A stretch of DNA of 64,000 nt, taken from contig NW_022985198.1 in the NCBI RefSeq assembly GCF_010093535.1, positions 386,100 through 450,099 of the forward strand. Reading direction: 5' to 3'. Origin of the DNA: Lindgomyces ingoldianus. Its lineage: Eukaryota > Ascomycota > Dothideomycetes > Pleosporales > Lindgomycetaceae. Positions 12,168 through 23,768 of the stretch are shown in pieces; within the stretch, counting starts at the first letter, position 1; each line of letters opens with the position of its first letter. Made by a program: the position numbers and the translations under genes. The notes below the pieces were generated by a model. The model ran no database searches and was not told the origin of the DNA. It worked only from the letters and a program-made list of their open reading frames with translations.

Positions 12168-14373
12168 CTAAGACCTCGCCTCCTCAAGTTCCAACTCCAG
12201 CTCTCTGATCCGCTCATCCTTTTCCCTGTCGGAACTCTGCGACCCAACCTGGGCTTTCAGCCTACTGACTTCCCGCATCAGCAAAGCGATCTGGTCGGAC
12301 TGGTCGGACATGATCTTGTTCTGAGACTCTAACATCGATTTGATATCCATCAGATAGTCTTTGATACCACTTACAGCGCTTGCAGCGGGTACCGTCGCGC
12401 CAGAAGTAATCGGAGTGGGTTCAGAAGAGGGAGGTGCTTTCGCAGGTGTTGCAGTGGGTGCGGGAGTACGTTTGGGGGGTTCTGGTTCTTTTGTGATTGT
12501 CGGACTGCGTGTCTTCTCTTCAATTCGTGTAATTGTAGGACGTTCGGCTGGCTTGGGCACCTCCTCGAAGCTGGATGTCTCGTCTTCTGACTCTTCTTCT
12601 TCCTTGTCGGCGTACCTGTCAGCCATGGTTGAGATAGACTCCTTGTTCTGGTTTACGGTTGGAGGGGGCGCGCGTGAAGCGACTGGGGCAGCCGCTGGAG
12701 CAGGCTTGGGTGGTTCAGTATGAGTCTTCGTGGGCGGCGGGCTCTGCAAAGGCGTGGATGCAGAGGGGGCCTTCTGATCTGATGAAACCTCTTCAGGCGC
12801 CCCGCCGTCATACAGGCTTTCCAAAGAAATTTTTGGAGGTAACGCCGTCTTTCCCGCAAACCATTCGGATGTGGTAGTCCCTGGCTTGAGACCATTGGTG
12901 GGCGGGTAGATATCACTCTGGAACATTTCAGATCTTCGAGGGACAATGAAGGAGACCGGCTCAACGTATGAATCGTTGACGGTCTTGAAGCAGCGAAGGA
13001 CTTCATTATCATGAAGGTTGATGCCGCGCTTAGGGAGGAATGCAATGCCTCGTTGAGGATCACCGGATTTGTATTCGGAGAGGTATTCGAATTTGTCGTT
13101 CTCGTACTCGTAGTATCGGATGTTGCCATCACTAGAAATGTCAGATGAGCCAACACAAACACGCGGCAACATGACTTACCCCTTTCCGGCGAGGTACAAG
13201 CATTGAGTCCCATCATCCCAGAACGGCATGCAAACACCAGAGATGGAGTCCAAAATCTGGAATCCTCCAATGGGCTCTTTTGGTGCGCGGGCGTCCCAGA
13301 GACCCAACTGCCGGTCACTCATTCGCGAGAAGCCCGTGGTTGCAATTCGGTCATGCTCACCCATCCAGACAGCGCGGCTGTTCTTCGCTCCTGGATGGCC
13401 TGGAAGCTCGTGAGCAGGCTTCTCTTGCCTCACATCCCACAGTCTGAGCTTCTTGTCCCTGCTCGTTGTGACCAGCATGGATCCATCGGCGCTCCATGAG
13501 AGCGACTGGACAATATCGCTGTGTCGTAGATTCAGCCTGGCGGCACCGGCCTCGACATCCCAGATCTTGACTGTGTAGTCGCCAGATGCGCTGGCAAGAA
13601 TGTTTTCGGCAGCGGGGTTAAACAAAACATGGCCGACTTTCCTGGTCCAGTATTAGTGCAGCCCCTATAGCAGGGGTGGTAGAAACAAACCTCATGTGCC
13701 CTGTCAGTCGCGCCACAGGCGAAACATCGGCGGGTTCCTCGGCGTCGGTGTAGAGGGTGAAGTTGTCAGGGACTTTCCATATGAAGACCTGTGCGGGTCA
13801 GCATCCTCGCGCTCGCCTCTGTGCTGGAGAGACCCACCTTGCCATCGTCGGAAGCGGAGGATATCAGCGAATCGTTGAAAGGGCTCCTGTACAGAATTTA
13901 GCCGTCGTTGCCCTCGACCTGAGAGTGGCATTCCTACCAGTCAGTGTCCAGCACAGCAGCAGTGTGTCCGCGGAAGAGCGGTATCTGCTCCGGAAGACGT
14001 CCTTTCTCGTTGATGGGAATAACGGCGAATGCGCCTCCACCGCTAGCTTCCCAATTGACCGAAAGATATTCGGGATTTGCCTATCTTGTCTCAGCAATTG
14101 CTCGAGTGCTCGAGGTCTGTCGGTCCAGCTGACCTTGATCAGATTCGTATCCCATGCGTTCCTCGAGATGCGGAGGTTGTCGTAGCATTGCTCCTGTGGT
14201 TCCAATAAGTCAGCGCATTCCATTTCAGCCTAGTACCATCATAGGGATATCCTACCTTCTTCGTACCTCGCCCGAAGACGTGTCCTAGACCATGGATGTC
14301 AGGCGTAAGCTAAGCTGAGGGTAGGCACAAGACACTCACGATACTTCGACGCTCTCACGAATCGGCCAGCCAT
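12168..14373 (-). CDS. Coronin, actin-binding WD40 protein
   Basis: Eight exons on the minus strand: 14373-14340, 14284-14256, 14193-14134, 14080-13938, 13886-13838, 13788-13691, 13641-13180 and 13131-12168; 1839 nt, 612 aa. It begins MAGRFVRASKYRHVFGRG, the conserved coronin N-terminal signature. WD40 repeats follow (GHTAAVLDTDW, SASDDGKVFIW, LASASGDYTVKIWD, TTSRDKKLRLWD), forming the beta-propeller of residues about 1-390 with the coronin C-terminal extension (RCFKTVNDSYVEPVSFIVPR). A Pro/Ala/Glu-rich linker separates it from a C-terminal coiled coil (about 547-612) that should oligomerise the protein. Coronin binds F-actin and regulates Arp2/3 at cortical patches. All seven introns keep phase, and exon 4 starts with Ala-Asn-Pro-Glu-Tyr after a TAG acceptor. 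The length is close to that of yeast Crn1. Confidence 0.95.
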
Positions 14374-15014
14374 GTGTGCTTGCGCAGTGAAAATAAGTTG
14401 TGGTTAACAATGCGAGAAGAAGACTTCGCCCCTGAGCTCAGAATAGCTGTCAGCGCGGAGGGTGAAAGATGGGTGGGAGTTTCGAAAGCTAGCTGGTTTC
14501 AACGGCCTGCAGGCAGTGTCGTGAGGCTGGCCTTGGCGCCTCTTGAACCCTGTCAATTAGTCTTTGCTCCTAGACCGACAACACCACAATATCAACAAAG
14601 AGTTATCTATATTCATCTTTGTTTATCAGAGCGCTACATAGAATCATGCGACACTGCGGGGATCATCCCCACTTCCGTCGCTGTGGCAGCCTATCCCAGG
14701 TCGCACAGCAACATTGAAACCATAATGCAAGCAGACCCTCAACTCGAGCAGCGGGAGGGTTGTTTTAATCAGTACCCCATTTGTTTCTCTCAATTCTTGT
14801 TTGACATTTTCTTTCACCACCCCCCAAAGCTTTCGATCATCTCCGATGGCTGTCCAGGTCATTTCCTTGTCAAGGACTACTGCATTACGAACAAGCCTAC
14901 ATGGCCCTGCTGTGGTATGGAAATATGCATCCTCTTGGTACTCCACCGCATTCCACCCAGAGGGTTTATGGCTCAAGCCCTCTCTGTTAGCGTTCCGTAG
15001 TGGGACTCAGCATT
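14374..15014. other. Coronin upstream region
   Basis: Lies between the coronin start and the stop of the next minus-strand gene, so it carries the coronin promoter and leader. A 208-codon plus-strand frame fills it (14374-15000), but its translation has no domain and looks random, so I do not call a gene. Confidence 0.5.
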
Positions 15015-15596
15015 CTACCAGTCCTCAAAGATAGCATGACCCTGCTTCATAGCCACTCGCGCCAAGTCGTCAGTCCTGCTCTTCAACCACTGGCTCCAGT
15101 TCTCTCCTTTCGCCTCTAGCGCGACGTTGGCCTCAGGGTACAGTCGATACGCGAGCCTATTCAGCCCGTAATCGAAACCTTTGTTGAACTGCTGATTTTC
15201 TTCATTGCTGAACTTCTCAAAGACATCGCGCAACTGTTCTGCAAGGCATTTCTCCAAGCACTGCACCAGAGCCTGCGTATACCAGCCTCGGTATCTCCTT
15301 ACGCGTTTACGGGCTTTGCGATCCGTGCAAGAGAGAGCATTTGGGAATGGCTCTACTACGGCATCCATTGTTCGCATCTCCTCTAGCTTTGCGTCAATAG
15401 CCGCGGCGAATTCTTCAGTGTTGATGGACGTCTTTTGAGAGTTGTTCCTGTACGTGATGGCGTGGCCGAGGTGCATCATGACGAGGGTTGGAATCACCTC
15501 CATCAGTTCGCCCGAAGTGCGACCGAGCTCAAACGGCTCATTCGCTTTGCCGCGGAGTAGGTCGATCGTCCTCGGTATGGAGAATGAGGACGGCAT
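15015..15596 (-). CDS. Hypothetical protein, 193 aa, alpha-helical
   Basis: Single-exon minus-strand frame. The frame is open upstream to a Met at 15683, but that extension is polar and unstructured. I chose the Met at 15596 (MPSSFSIPRTIDLLRG), which starts a more compact sequence. The protein is rich in charged amphipathic helix (for example TDRKARKRVRRYRGWYTQ and AEQLRDVFEKF), with a single WSQWLKSR segment near the end, no signal peptide and no membrane segment. I do not recognise a family. It is divergent from the PEX11-like gene across an 808-nt shared upstream region. Confidence 0.65.
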   Translation of the reverse strand: MPSSFSIPRTIDLLRGKANEPFELGRTSGELMEVIPTLVMMHLGHAITYRNNSQKTSINTEEFAAAIDAKLEEMRTMDAVVEPFPNALSCTDRKARKRVRRYRGWYTQALVQCLEKCLAEQLRDVFEKFSNEENQQFNKGFDYGLNRLAYRLYPEANVALEAKGENWSQWLKSRTDDLARVAMKQGHAIFEDW

Positions 15597-16404
15597 TATC
15601 GTTTGCTTGTTAGTTTCTCGTTCGTTTTGTGAATCGGTGTTTTGAATCGCAATTGACTGTCGGGTGCCTGGTTCTGTGCACAATGGTGAAAGACATGACT
15701 GTCATTATTCCGGTTTCTCTAATCTCATTCTTTGTATGTGATTCAAACCTACAAGACCTTGTGAACGAAGGCGTGACCAATTCTAATCACCTGCGGATTG
15801 CTTTGGAATGATGTCTCAGATGGGGCTATCACGGCCACCTTGCGCCACAACTGTGGTGTCAGATTTTGATTGGCATGCTATCCCTTCTCTACATTGCTAT
15901 TTTGGCAGCCTTCGAAGTACAAAAACGTGAAAACAGAACGATACGTCCTCTTCACTCTAGCAAAGCCAGCTCTTCTGCATGGCTTCCCGAGCAGCTCTCA
16001 CATCCCCTGCCGAGGCGGATCCTGCACCCCAGACTTGCATATGCCTAGATGGAGCAAAGGAACAGCATCCCCAGATCACCTTTTCTCCACGCGAGCATCG
16101 CATGGGAGGGATCGTGTTGCCTGACAAAACCTGGAGACTCCAAGGGCCCAAGAACTAAATCCCCAGAATCTAGCGAATCATCCTTTTGCTTGGCTTGGAA
16201 ATGCCCAAAATCAACCAATAAAATTCTAGCAAATGGGAGATTTTCAGAGTGCATGACTAGCAATCCGCCACGCCGGACCTCGGTGCTTTCGGCTGCAAGG
16301 ATTCAGGGCTGGCGTTTGATGACATAAATATGCGGAGAAGCTTAACCCTCCAGCTCTCCCTTCTCCTACTTCTGCTTTTCTTCCCTTCTCACTGAATCCA
16401 TGCA
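15597..16404. promoter_or_regulatory. Divergent intergenic region between the 193-aa gene and the PEX11-like gene
   Basis: The two genes are transcribed away from each other, so both promoters must lie here. No coding signal is convincing. A TATA-like ATAAATAT lies near 16324 and is followed by a strong pyrimidine run (about 16355-16390) directly before the PEX11-like start. An upstream out-of-frame ATG occurs at 16400. Confidence 0.5.
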
Positions 16405-17415
16405 ATGTCCGACGATACCGTTAAGCCAGGGGCACCGACCGCGAAGGCTGTAGACGAAAAGTCCGACAGGGTGACGTCGCAGGAACTGGGTGTTCCAGGA
16501 ACTGTTGTATTGGCGGCGAAGCAGCTTGATCATGTTATTCTGCGATTGAACAAGTATATATCCCTTGGATAGGATGAGTTATAGTTGGGGCGACGCCTGA
16601 TTTTGTATTGTAGATTGCTTGCCAGCCCCGGCGGCCTCTCCTCTTTCCTCTCGACATTGAATTATGGACTTTACGTTCTCGCATATCTCCAAACGCAGTC
16701 TCCATCCACGACGAAGCTCGCCCGCACACTTCTCTCCCTCGTAAACAGCAGACAACACCCCGCGAAACCAGGCACAACCACACTCGCCACTCCCGATGGC
16801 GCCGTCCCGCCGATCACCGCACTCGCCCAGCTTGTCTCCCGCGCTCGCACAACGCTCCGACTCTTCGGACTCTTCCCCCTATATGCATGGCTGAGGACAT
16901 TACTAGCCGACCGAAAAGCAGACACAGATCCAGTGTTACATCGCATTGCCCTACTACAATGCCTATCATACATCGCCTACCAAGCCCTAGAAAACATCTC
17001 CGTCCTCGCTGACAATGGCATCCTCTCTAAAAACTTCGTCGCGCTCATCAATCGCGGCGACCCCACCACTGCCCGCATCTACCGGCTCGGCTACACCGCC
17101 TGGCTTGGCGGCATATCCTGCGACTTCCTCCGCCTCGCGCGAGAAGCGCAATTGGAGAGTCGGCGGAGGGTGGTGCGTAAACGGATGCAGGAAGAGGGGA
17201 AGGCGGTGGCAGAGGGTCAGGAGGAATTGGATATGCGGACTGATGCGAAGTGGTGGACGGATTTGATGATTTGTTCGGCGTGGTTCCCGATAGCGTGGCA
17301 GTTTAGTAGTACCAAGGGTATTCCGGGGTGGAATTCGGGTTGGATGGGGTTGTGTGGGTTGGTGGCAGGGAGTTCGAGGGTGCAGGCGCTTTGGGGCGCC
17401 ACGTTGCATCCATAG
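16405..17415 (+). CDS. PEX11-like peroxisomal membrane protein (peroxin-11C type)
   Basis: Two exons, 16405-16553 and 16614-17415 (intron GTATAT...TAG, 60 nt), encode 316 aa. PEX11 proteins sit in the peroxisome membrane and drive its elongation and division. The layout fits the fungal PEX11C subgroup: a polar N-terminal tail (1-31); an amphipathic segment (AAKQLDHVILRLNKLLASPG) leading into a hydrophobic stretch (FLSTLNYGLYVLAYL); the central ALAQLVSRARTTLRLFGLFP block; SYIAYQALENISVLADNGI; and a C-terminal hydrophobic region rich in Gly and Trp (GIPGWNSGWMGLCGLVAG). A basic charged loop (about 215-245) joins the last parts. An overlapping upstream ATG five bases before the chosen start opens a 17-codon frame. 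Assignment rests on pattern recall, not alignment. Confidence 0.8.
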
Positions 17416-17603
17416 GATGTGGAATGCCGGGGTTGGATATGGGGATGGGGGGATTTGGATGAAAATTGGGCCATGGAGAAGACCTGGAGATCTGGGTTTT
17501 GAGCACTTGCACAGAGATACCGAATATATTATACTATTTCCTCGAAGGTCCGTGGACCACCTGCACATGAAATACCCAAGACTGCTAACAAGTAGGCCAT
17601 CTC

Positions 17604-18974
17604 TCAAACCACTGACAGTCTCCTCTTCCCCCCCTCTTCCTCCTCTTGCCCCTCCTCCCTCCAAGCACAAGCCTCACTCAACAACCTCTTCTTACAAGAA
17701 CACTTGCTACCCTTCGTAGCAACATACTCCCTCCCATGCATCTTCTTACAGACTAGTTTCTCCAACTCACGCCGAAACCCCTTCTTCACCTCTTCCTCCT
17801 CATCCTGCTTAATCCCCTCAATCACCAGTCTAAAGTCTACACCAGTCAGCTGCGACACTTCTCTTAAGAAATTCTTAATCTCCGGTTGGCCGTTCTTCCC
17901 AGTTAACCTCTGCTCACACAACGCTCTGTCACCTAGGACAGTCTGTGCGCCCTTCATCCACTCCACTCTTTCCTTATCCCAAAAATGCTGATCAACAACG
18001 AGTTCAAAGTCTTCCAACGCCGTAGCTGAAAGCCTCAACATCCTAAGAATCTTCCGCCAAATTACAAAGCTCGTTTTAATTGTTGACGGCGGCGTTCCTC
18101 CTCCCGCAACATCGAAACAACCGCGAAACCCGGTCTTCGACGTCGTTGTATATCGAAATGATATCCGCTTCAATCGCGAGAGGGATTTCATGCGGTCATG
18201 GAGGAATGCGAGGGTGCCAGATGCTGTGCCTCGGAAGGAGAATGTCGAGGCGTACAGTATTTGGACGGTTTCATGGTAGAGGATTCGAGAGGCTAGCATG
18301 ATGTTTAGGTGAGGGTGTGGGGGTGTAGAGGAATGCACCACGTATGTTGTTCTACGGAGTTCATTGTTCTCGTCTGGGACTTCGTATTCTGTTCGTTTGG
18401 AGAATGCTTTGGGGGATGAGGCGAAGGCCCAGTCGCTGACAGTTAAGACGTCATGGGGGATTAGGAGCTGGTAGATGTGGTGGCGGATGTGCTCTGGGAG
18501 TTCTAGGAACCGGAAAATGGTCTTCTTGTCTTTGATTTGGTTTTCGGCTTCCTTCACCTTTGAGCTTGTTGCACGTGCTTGTTGATCCAGCCCACTGCCT
18601 TCTTTCAACCGTCCCGCAACCGCGTCTTTCAACCCCCTCCACTGCCTAACGCACTGCTTCGGATAACCCCTCAACGCCCCAGCCACCCTCTCACAAATAC
18701 ACCAGTAATCTTCCAACCACCCCGAGTCCATCATACTCCCTCCCACAATTGCTTGGGCAAGCACAAATACCACATCTTCTGCCTTACAACCCAATAATGC
18801 CTCGTGAAGTCCTTGCGGCAACTCTCCGCCTGACTTCGTCGTCCCGTAAAGCACCTCCGTCTGCACTATTACGAAGAATTCGTTGACTCGGGATGGCGTG
18901 ACTTCGGCGAGATCGTCGTCAGTTATAATTAGTGGGGTAAGGGAGGGGGTGTGGGTTATCCAGTTTGCTGGCAT
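17604..18974 (-). CDS. F-box-like / 2EXR-type protein of unknown function
   Basis: Single exon, 456 aa, starting MPANWITHTPSLTP. Residues 153-172 (IFRFLELPEHIRHHIYQLLI) match the F-box-like helix block that opens the large fungal family of F-box/2EXR proteins. A typical continuation follows (HLNIMLASRILYHETVQILYASTFSF), as do leucine-rich segments such as LRMLRLSATALEDFELVVDQHF. The N-terminal 150 residues are a separate helical region with no motif I know. The C-terminus is basic and acidic by turns and contains KCSCKK. Such proteins may be ubiquitin-ligase adaptors, but here only the fold-level resemblance is visible. It is the last intact gene before the repeat-rich compartment and converges with the PEX11-like gene over 188 nt. 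Confidence 0.75.
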   Translation of the reverse strand: MPANWITHTPSLTPLIITDDDLAEVTPSRVNEFFVIVQTEVLYGTTKSGGELPQGLHEALLGCKAEDVVFVLAQAIVGGSMMDSGWLEDYWCICERVAGALRGYPKQCVRQWRGLKDAVAGRLKEGSGLDQQARATSSKVKEAENQIKDKKTIFRFLELPEHIRHHIYQLLIPHDVLTVSDWAFASSPKAFSKRTEYEVPDENNELRRTTYVVHSSTPPHPHLNIMLASRILYHETVQILYASTFSFRGTASGTLAFLHDRMKSLSRLKRISFRYTTTSKTGFRGCFDVAGGGTPPSTIKTSFVIWRKILRMLRLSATALEDFELVVDQHFWDKERVEWMKGAQTVLGDRALCEQRLTGKNGQPEIKNFLREVSQLTGVDFRLVIEGIKQDEEEEVKKGFRRELEKLVCKKMHGREYVATKGSKCSCKKRLLSEACAWREEGQEEEEGGKRRLSVV

Positions 18975-20381
18975 CGGGAGTATATATGGTGGGGATGGCG
19001 GTCTTTGCTGGGTTGAGAATTGTCAAGAGGTTGTTGTTGTTGGAGTGAAGGTGTGGAGGGGTAACACAAGGCTTTCTAAGGAGGATGCTGATGGGCATTC
19101 GAAATAGGATGGTAACGTGCATCCCTGCGACGCGAGCCACCCTGTGTGGCGAGCCAAATGAGGGGTACTTTGACTTCAGCGAGCTCAAATATCGTACGCA
19201 CAGCCTATACAATCATGGTTCTATAGAAAAAGTTAGCTGTAGCTCATCCTAAATGTCTATAATCTACTCTTCACTATAAATTACATGCGAATTATCGCCT
19301 CCGAGCCTAGTTAGGTGTCGCGCCTTCTTTCGTCGTGTAGTATGCTTCTCTTTCTATAGCGCCAACATAAAGACTTTGTCGCTCTAAACTTCTATAGAAG
19401 GCCCTTATTTAAGGCTCTGAACGTCTCTCTACTGCTTCGAAGTCGTCGCGAGCCTTTAGCGTGCTGTCGCGGGCAAATTCATGCAGGGTTGCTCTCGCGA
19501 TCGGTACCTCTAGCAGAAGCGAAACACCAATCCTAAGTAGTGCGAGATGACCAGACTGCCTTAGCTCATACCCTGAAGGTATTATATCGTAAGAAATGCG
19601 GCTGTAGGAGTCGCATAAGCGCCCGCACTGTGACTGAATCCGGCCTAAGATTGGGAGCAGTGCCAAGATCAGCACGGCCACAGCGCTTGTCCGTCCGAGC
19701 CAACACGCTTCCAGCGTCCAAACCAGCCGTGCCATTTCTAAGTTTGGCCTGCCCGATCCGCCTGAAGCTGGTCCACTAGGCGAGCCGAGCTCAAGTAAGC
19801 AGCTCCTAGTGCCCTAAACGGAGGAAACAATTGCTACTTGGCTTAGCGCATGCCACCTTGGTTTACAGAAGGTAGTTACTAAGAGCGACCTACGGCTTAT
19901 AAGGGGTGACTCGCCTCTAACTGCGCCTAGATATAAGGAGGATATTCTATGGTTAATATTTAGTGCAGGCAAGTTCATGACTTTTGCAGGCGTAATTGTC
20001 CGCCACTATGCAAAGTTAGTGGCGCAAAGAGAAGCAGGAGCAGAAAGGCAAGACATAAGAAGAGACTAGCGCGCAATTTAGGCTTAGATTAAGTGCTAAG
20101 ACCTTAACTAATAATAATGCAATATTTTAACAGTTAGTAAACAAAGATAGAATAATAATTAAAAGTTAGGTAGTTAGTTAACTAAAATAAAATATTAACT
20201 TAATAACCTAGTAGTTGTTAGTAGATTCTACTAAGAAAAATTAATGTATAAAGAGGGCCTTTAGCTAAGTGTGAATAGAATATAGAATGTAGGTAGAATA
20301 GAAGGACTGTACAGGTAAGAGATAGACAGGCTTTACTATAAGATAAACTTGCCTTTAGCGCGTAAACTATTATTCCCTCCT
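18975..20381. other. Transition from gene-rich to AT-rich compartment
   Basis: The first 200 bases are the upstream region of the F-box-like gene. From about 19200 the sequence becomes mixed: islands of normal composition (19400-19800) alternate with AT-rich, TA-dinucleotide-rich DNA, which dominates after 20050. A 108-codon minus frame (19409-19735) has no motif. No gene is supported. Confidence 0.5.
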
Positions 20382-20742
20382 TGTAACGGCGCAGGCAAGA
20401 CAATGGGTCTGAATGCGGTGGGAATCCACTCAGAGGCATATGGGAGTGCGTGGGGACTCTGAACCTGGGAATGCCATTGACACCTATAGGCCTTGTACGA
20501 AAGGATGTCAGAAAACTACTGAGCTAGCTACGGGGCGAGGTGCGACTAAATACATGAGGGAATAGGGGTACAGCAGGGGGCAGGGCAGAGTCGGGGCCAG
20601 GTCGAGGTCGGGGCCGATACGGGGGCCTTCCGGAGGTTCCGGGCGACCTGACGATTCATGAGAATCGAGTCAGGGTCGGAGCCGATACGGGGACCCTTCG
20701 GATAGGTTCCGGGCGACCCGAGATGGAACGAGAATCGTTACA
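20382..20742. repeat. Solo LTR (family A) with 5-bp TSD CTCCT
   Basis: Starts TGTAACGGCGCAGGC and ends GAATCGTTACA. It is flanked on both sides by CTCCT (20377-20381 and 20743-20747), so it is a complete LTR bounded by a target-site duplication with no internal region. It matches the 289-bp LTRs at 48261 and 55170 but is longer (361 bp) because a GC-rich block with GGGGCCGATACGGGG is duplicated inside it. It is much less mutated than its AT-rich surroundings. Confidence 0.9.
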
Positions 20743-22214
20743 CTCCTTTTTACAGGCCTTAGGTGTACTAGAGGGGTAATATTAGCATTAGTAAGACTAG
20801 TTAGGTAGGTTTATAGAAAAGAACTTAGGCAGAATTATAATTAAGGATTAGCATTAGTATCTTTAGTAAAGTAAAAAGAGAGAGTGAACTTACGCAATTA
20901 GTAAAGACACATTAGAGTAATGCGTCTTTTGCTTAGCTACAACAGAAGGTTGCATTGCCTAGGTAGCCTTATAAGAAGGTGTAAGAGTCTAACTTTACTA
21001 ACCTATAGTAAAGAACTAGGTAAACTATATTCTATGCTAGGTACAAGAGCCCTAAGCAGCAGAAACAAGTCTGCGCTTTTATAAGCAAGAAGGCTAGGCA
21101 CATAAGCTCTAAGCAGCAGAAGCATGTCTGCGCTCTTAATTAACTTAAAAGCTAGGCACAAAAGCCCTAAGTAGCAGGAGCAAGTCTACGCTCTAAAATC
21201 TCTATTACCTAAGTAAATTATAAGAGAGACTAATCTCTTTAGAAACTAGCCTTAAATTTTACTAGGTCTTCTAACCTAAGAAGCTTAGCTAATTCTATAA
21301 TAAGGTCTTTAAATAAGGCTAAAGGCCTGCTAGTTAACAGGCTGTGTAAGCTAGTAGGAGGGTTAATAGACCTGCTAGTAGAGTCCTTAATTATAGAGAT
21401 AAACCTGCTAAGTTTAAGATCCTAATTAAAGCAAATTGCTAGCATAGAGAGGGTTAGACTAATCTAGTGTAGCAATGCGTTTGCTGTTATGCTTTAAGGA
21501 AAGTAATGCATCTTAATAGTACCTGTTCCGCGGAGGTTCTTAAAGTTCTAAGTAAGTGACCTCTTAGAAGACAGGAACTAGATAAGCTAATTACGCTCCT
21601 TATCTTTATCCTCTTAGCAGGGAATAGCCTCTAGTTCCTAGACTGCTTCCTAACGTCTGGCAATACTTAGCCACTTACTATTGCTGTTTATAGCTGCTTA
21701 TTAGGTAATTATGTTAGTGTCTAGTACACTAGCAGAGAGAGCGCTTATAAGACGTATAATACCTTTGCTAATAAGCCTAACCTCCTAGAGTGTCTAGTGC
21801 CTCTTGACTAGCGCTACATAAATGTGTGTAGAGCCTTCTGCTATTTTAATAATATTAAAAGACTGTTTAAGAACATAATATACGTCCTAGATTTGTTTCT
21901 TAAACACAGACTAATTATTAAATATTAGTAAAACAATCTTAATGCTATCTAGAATAATACTATTAGCAGATAGTTTATGTCTCTCTTAAAGGTGTTAAGA
22001 TAGAAGGTGGCGTGGATAGTAATAATTATTAAGAAGGTAATAATAGGCTTAGAATATCTTAGAGCGCTTAGATTAAAGAGCGTGCCTAGTAAAGATAGTA
22101 GAGGCTGTAGTGTTAATGTGTAGTAAGGTAATAAGAAAGCTATTAGTTACAAGTTATAGAATTATCCTTAGACTTAATTAACAAAGGATTGTCCTAGATG
22201 TCCTAGTACACAGT
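20743..22214. other. AT-rich RIP-type degraded DNA, unassigned
   Basis: Dense in TAG, TTA and CTA words with stops in every frame, as expected after C-to-T mutation on both strands. No ORF above 60 codons remains. It is probably an old transposon. Apart from the short tandem repeat annotated separately, I see no internal structure. Confidence 0.6.
21037..21210. repeat. Tandem repeat, three units of 57-58 bp
   Basis: Units start at 21037, 21094 and 21152. Each has the form CTAGGyACAArAGCCCTAAG, CAGCAG, CAAGTCTGCGCT, with several C/T and A/G differences between units that fit RIP-type decay. Confidence 0.75.
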
Positions 22215-22805
22215 TGTTACAATCCTTGCTTCGTGGAAGCACTTAGGTCGTATGATATTCCTAGGGGAGAAGTAGGACGAGTGGTAGGGGCCAACGGCAG
22301 AGTGTACAGTCCTACGTGTAGGCTACTAGGCTACTAGAGGGGAGTAGAACAACTAGATTGTAGTTTACCCTTTATGCAGCAGTAGAAAGGCTAGGTTAAA
22401 CAGTCCTGTTAGACAAGGTTAGAGGTATATATAGTGTAAAATATATAAATAGTATTATAGCTTTTTAAAAAGCTAAATGCTACTTAGTCTATGTAAAAAA
22501 TAAACTTAAACATTAAACACACTTCTTAAAGGTTGTTTAATATAGGAACTATATATATATATAGAGGGCGTTAAGGTAAGCAGGATAAGTTTATGTAAGC
22601 CTGCTAAAAAGAGCTCTATAAGCTTTCTTAGACTTACTAGACTTATAGCCTGTTTTCTTACTAAACAACACACTTCTCTATTACTGCAGGAAGTAGTGCT
22701 GCTTCTGTGTCCTCTAACTAGTCTATAAGCAAGCCCTGTTCTAATCTAGCTAGATAGTGGAGCACTGCTAGTAGAGTTACGCTAGTCTAACTATAGACTG
22801 TAACA
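22215..22805 (-). repeat. LTR of element 1 (family C, 591 bp)
   Basis: Starts TGTTACAATCCTTGC and ends AGACTGTAACA. It is about the same length as, and aligns end to end with, the LTRs at 26192-26781 and 33264-33853. It is mutated along its whole length, more than the outer halves of those two. Confidence 0.9.
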
Positions 22806-23768
22806 CGCTGCCCCTCCTCTCTAGCAGCGTCTTTGCTGCTCTGCTTACATAACTGTGTTAGTAAAAGTTTATTTATAAAGTAAGCGCCTGCCTACTAGAA
22901 AGCATTTCTAATATTTATTTTTTTAAGCTAAATAGCTTGCTAGTCTTATTTATTCTATTATTTTTATGCTGCTTTATGTTTTAATTCTTTTTACTAGACA
23001 AAAATAAGACTTTATAGCACTTACTAGTTATTAAAGTTGTTTTATGTGTTAACTTTATTCTTAAATAAATGTGTTAAGTGTGTAAAAAAAAATAGTAAGT
23101 GTAATGCTTTTATTTTAAACACTATGTAAAATTAGTTAAAGAAAGAGAGAAAGATGCTTCTCTAAAATGCTACTATAGTAAAGGTTTATAAGTAAAAGCT
23201 TAATAAAGAAATGTTACACTAGGTTTAAAAAACTTTAGAGGTAAAAGCTAGAAAGTGTTTTAAATAAAATTATATTTAAAAATTACTAAATTTACTAGAG
23301 GCTTAACATATAAAGTATTTAAAAAGAGACCTTTTCTTTTTAGATAAAATAGAAGCTCTTAAGGCTAAAGTAGAGAGCTATTCCCCTCTACAGCTCTTAT
23401 TAGCTAGGACTTGTCTTTATAGGCTGCTGCTATCTAGTAATAACATAGCTATTTCTTTTAATATAGGTGCTTTATTGCCTAGCTAGTTTTTTTTAAATAA
23501 GCTTAAAGGTACCTCTGTACTAACAGCTGCGTGTTTTGCAAGTTCTTAGCTAGTTTTTATGTGTTTTTACTAGTAAGCTACTTTTTTTATTTTACTAAAA
23601 ACTCTTTTTTATTTTTTTAGTTACTAATAATGTGTTTAACTTTATACTTAGTTTCTTTATCTTTTTATCTTTATATAGATAAGGGAATCTCTTTAAGTGC
23701 TTTTTTTAATCTAAAGACATAGAACTATAGGTGTATCTTTATGTGTAGAGGAAGCTTAAGCTTGTAAT

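Noticed and set aside
14374..15000. 208-codon plus-strand frame upstream of coronin
   Set aside because: No motif, no plausible domain, unlikely composition, and it lies in the promoter region of coronin.
15597..15683. N-terminal extension of the 193-aa protein from a Met at 15683
   Set aside because: Polar, low-complexity sequence with no support; kept only as an alternative.
1..19200. tRNA or rRNA genes
   Set aside because: I saw no cloverleaf with a convincing T-loop and acceptor stem by eye; a tRNAscan-SE run would be decisive.
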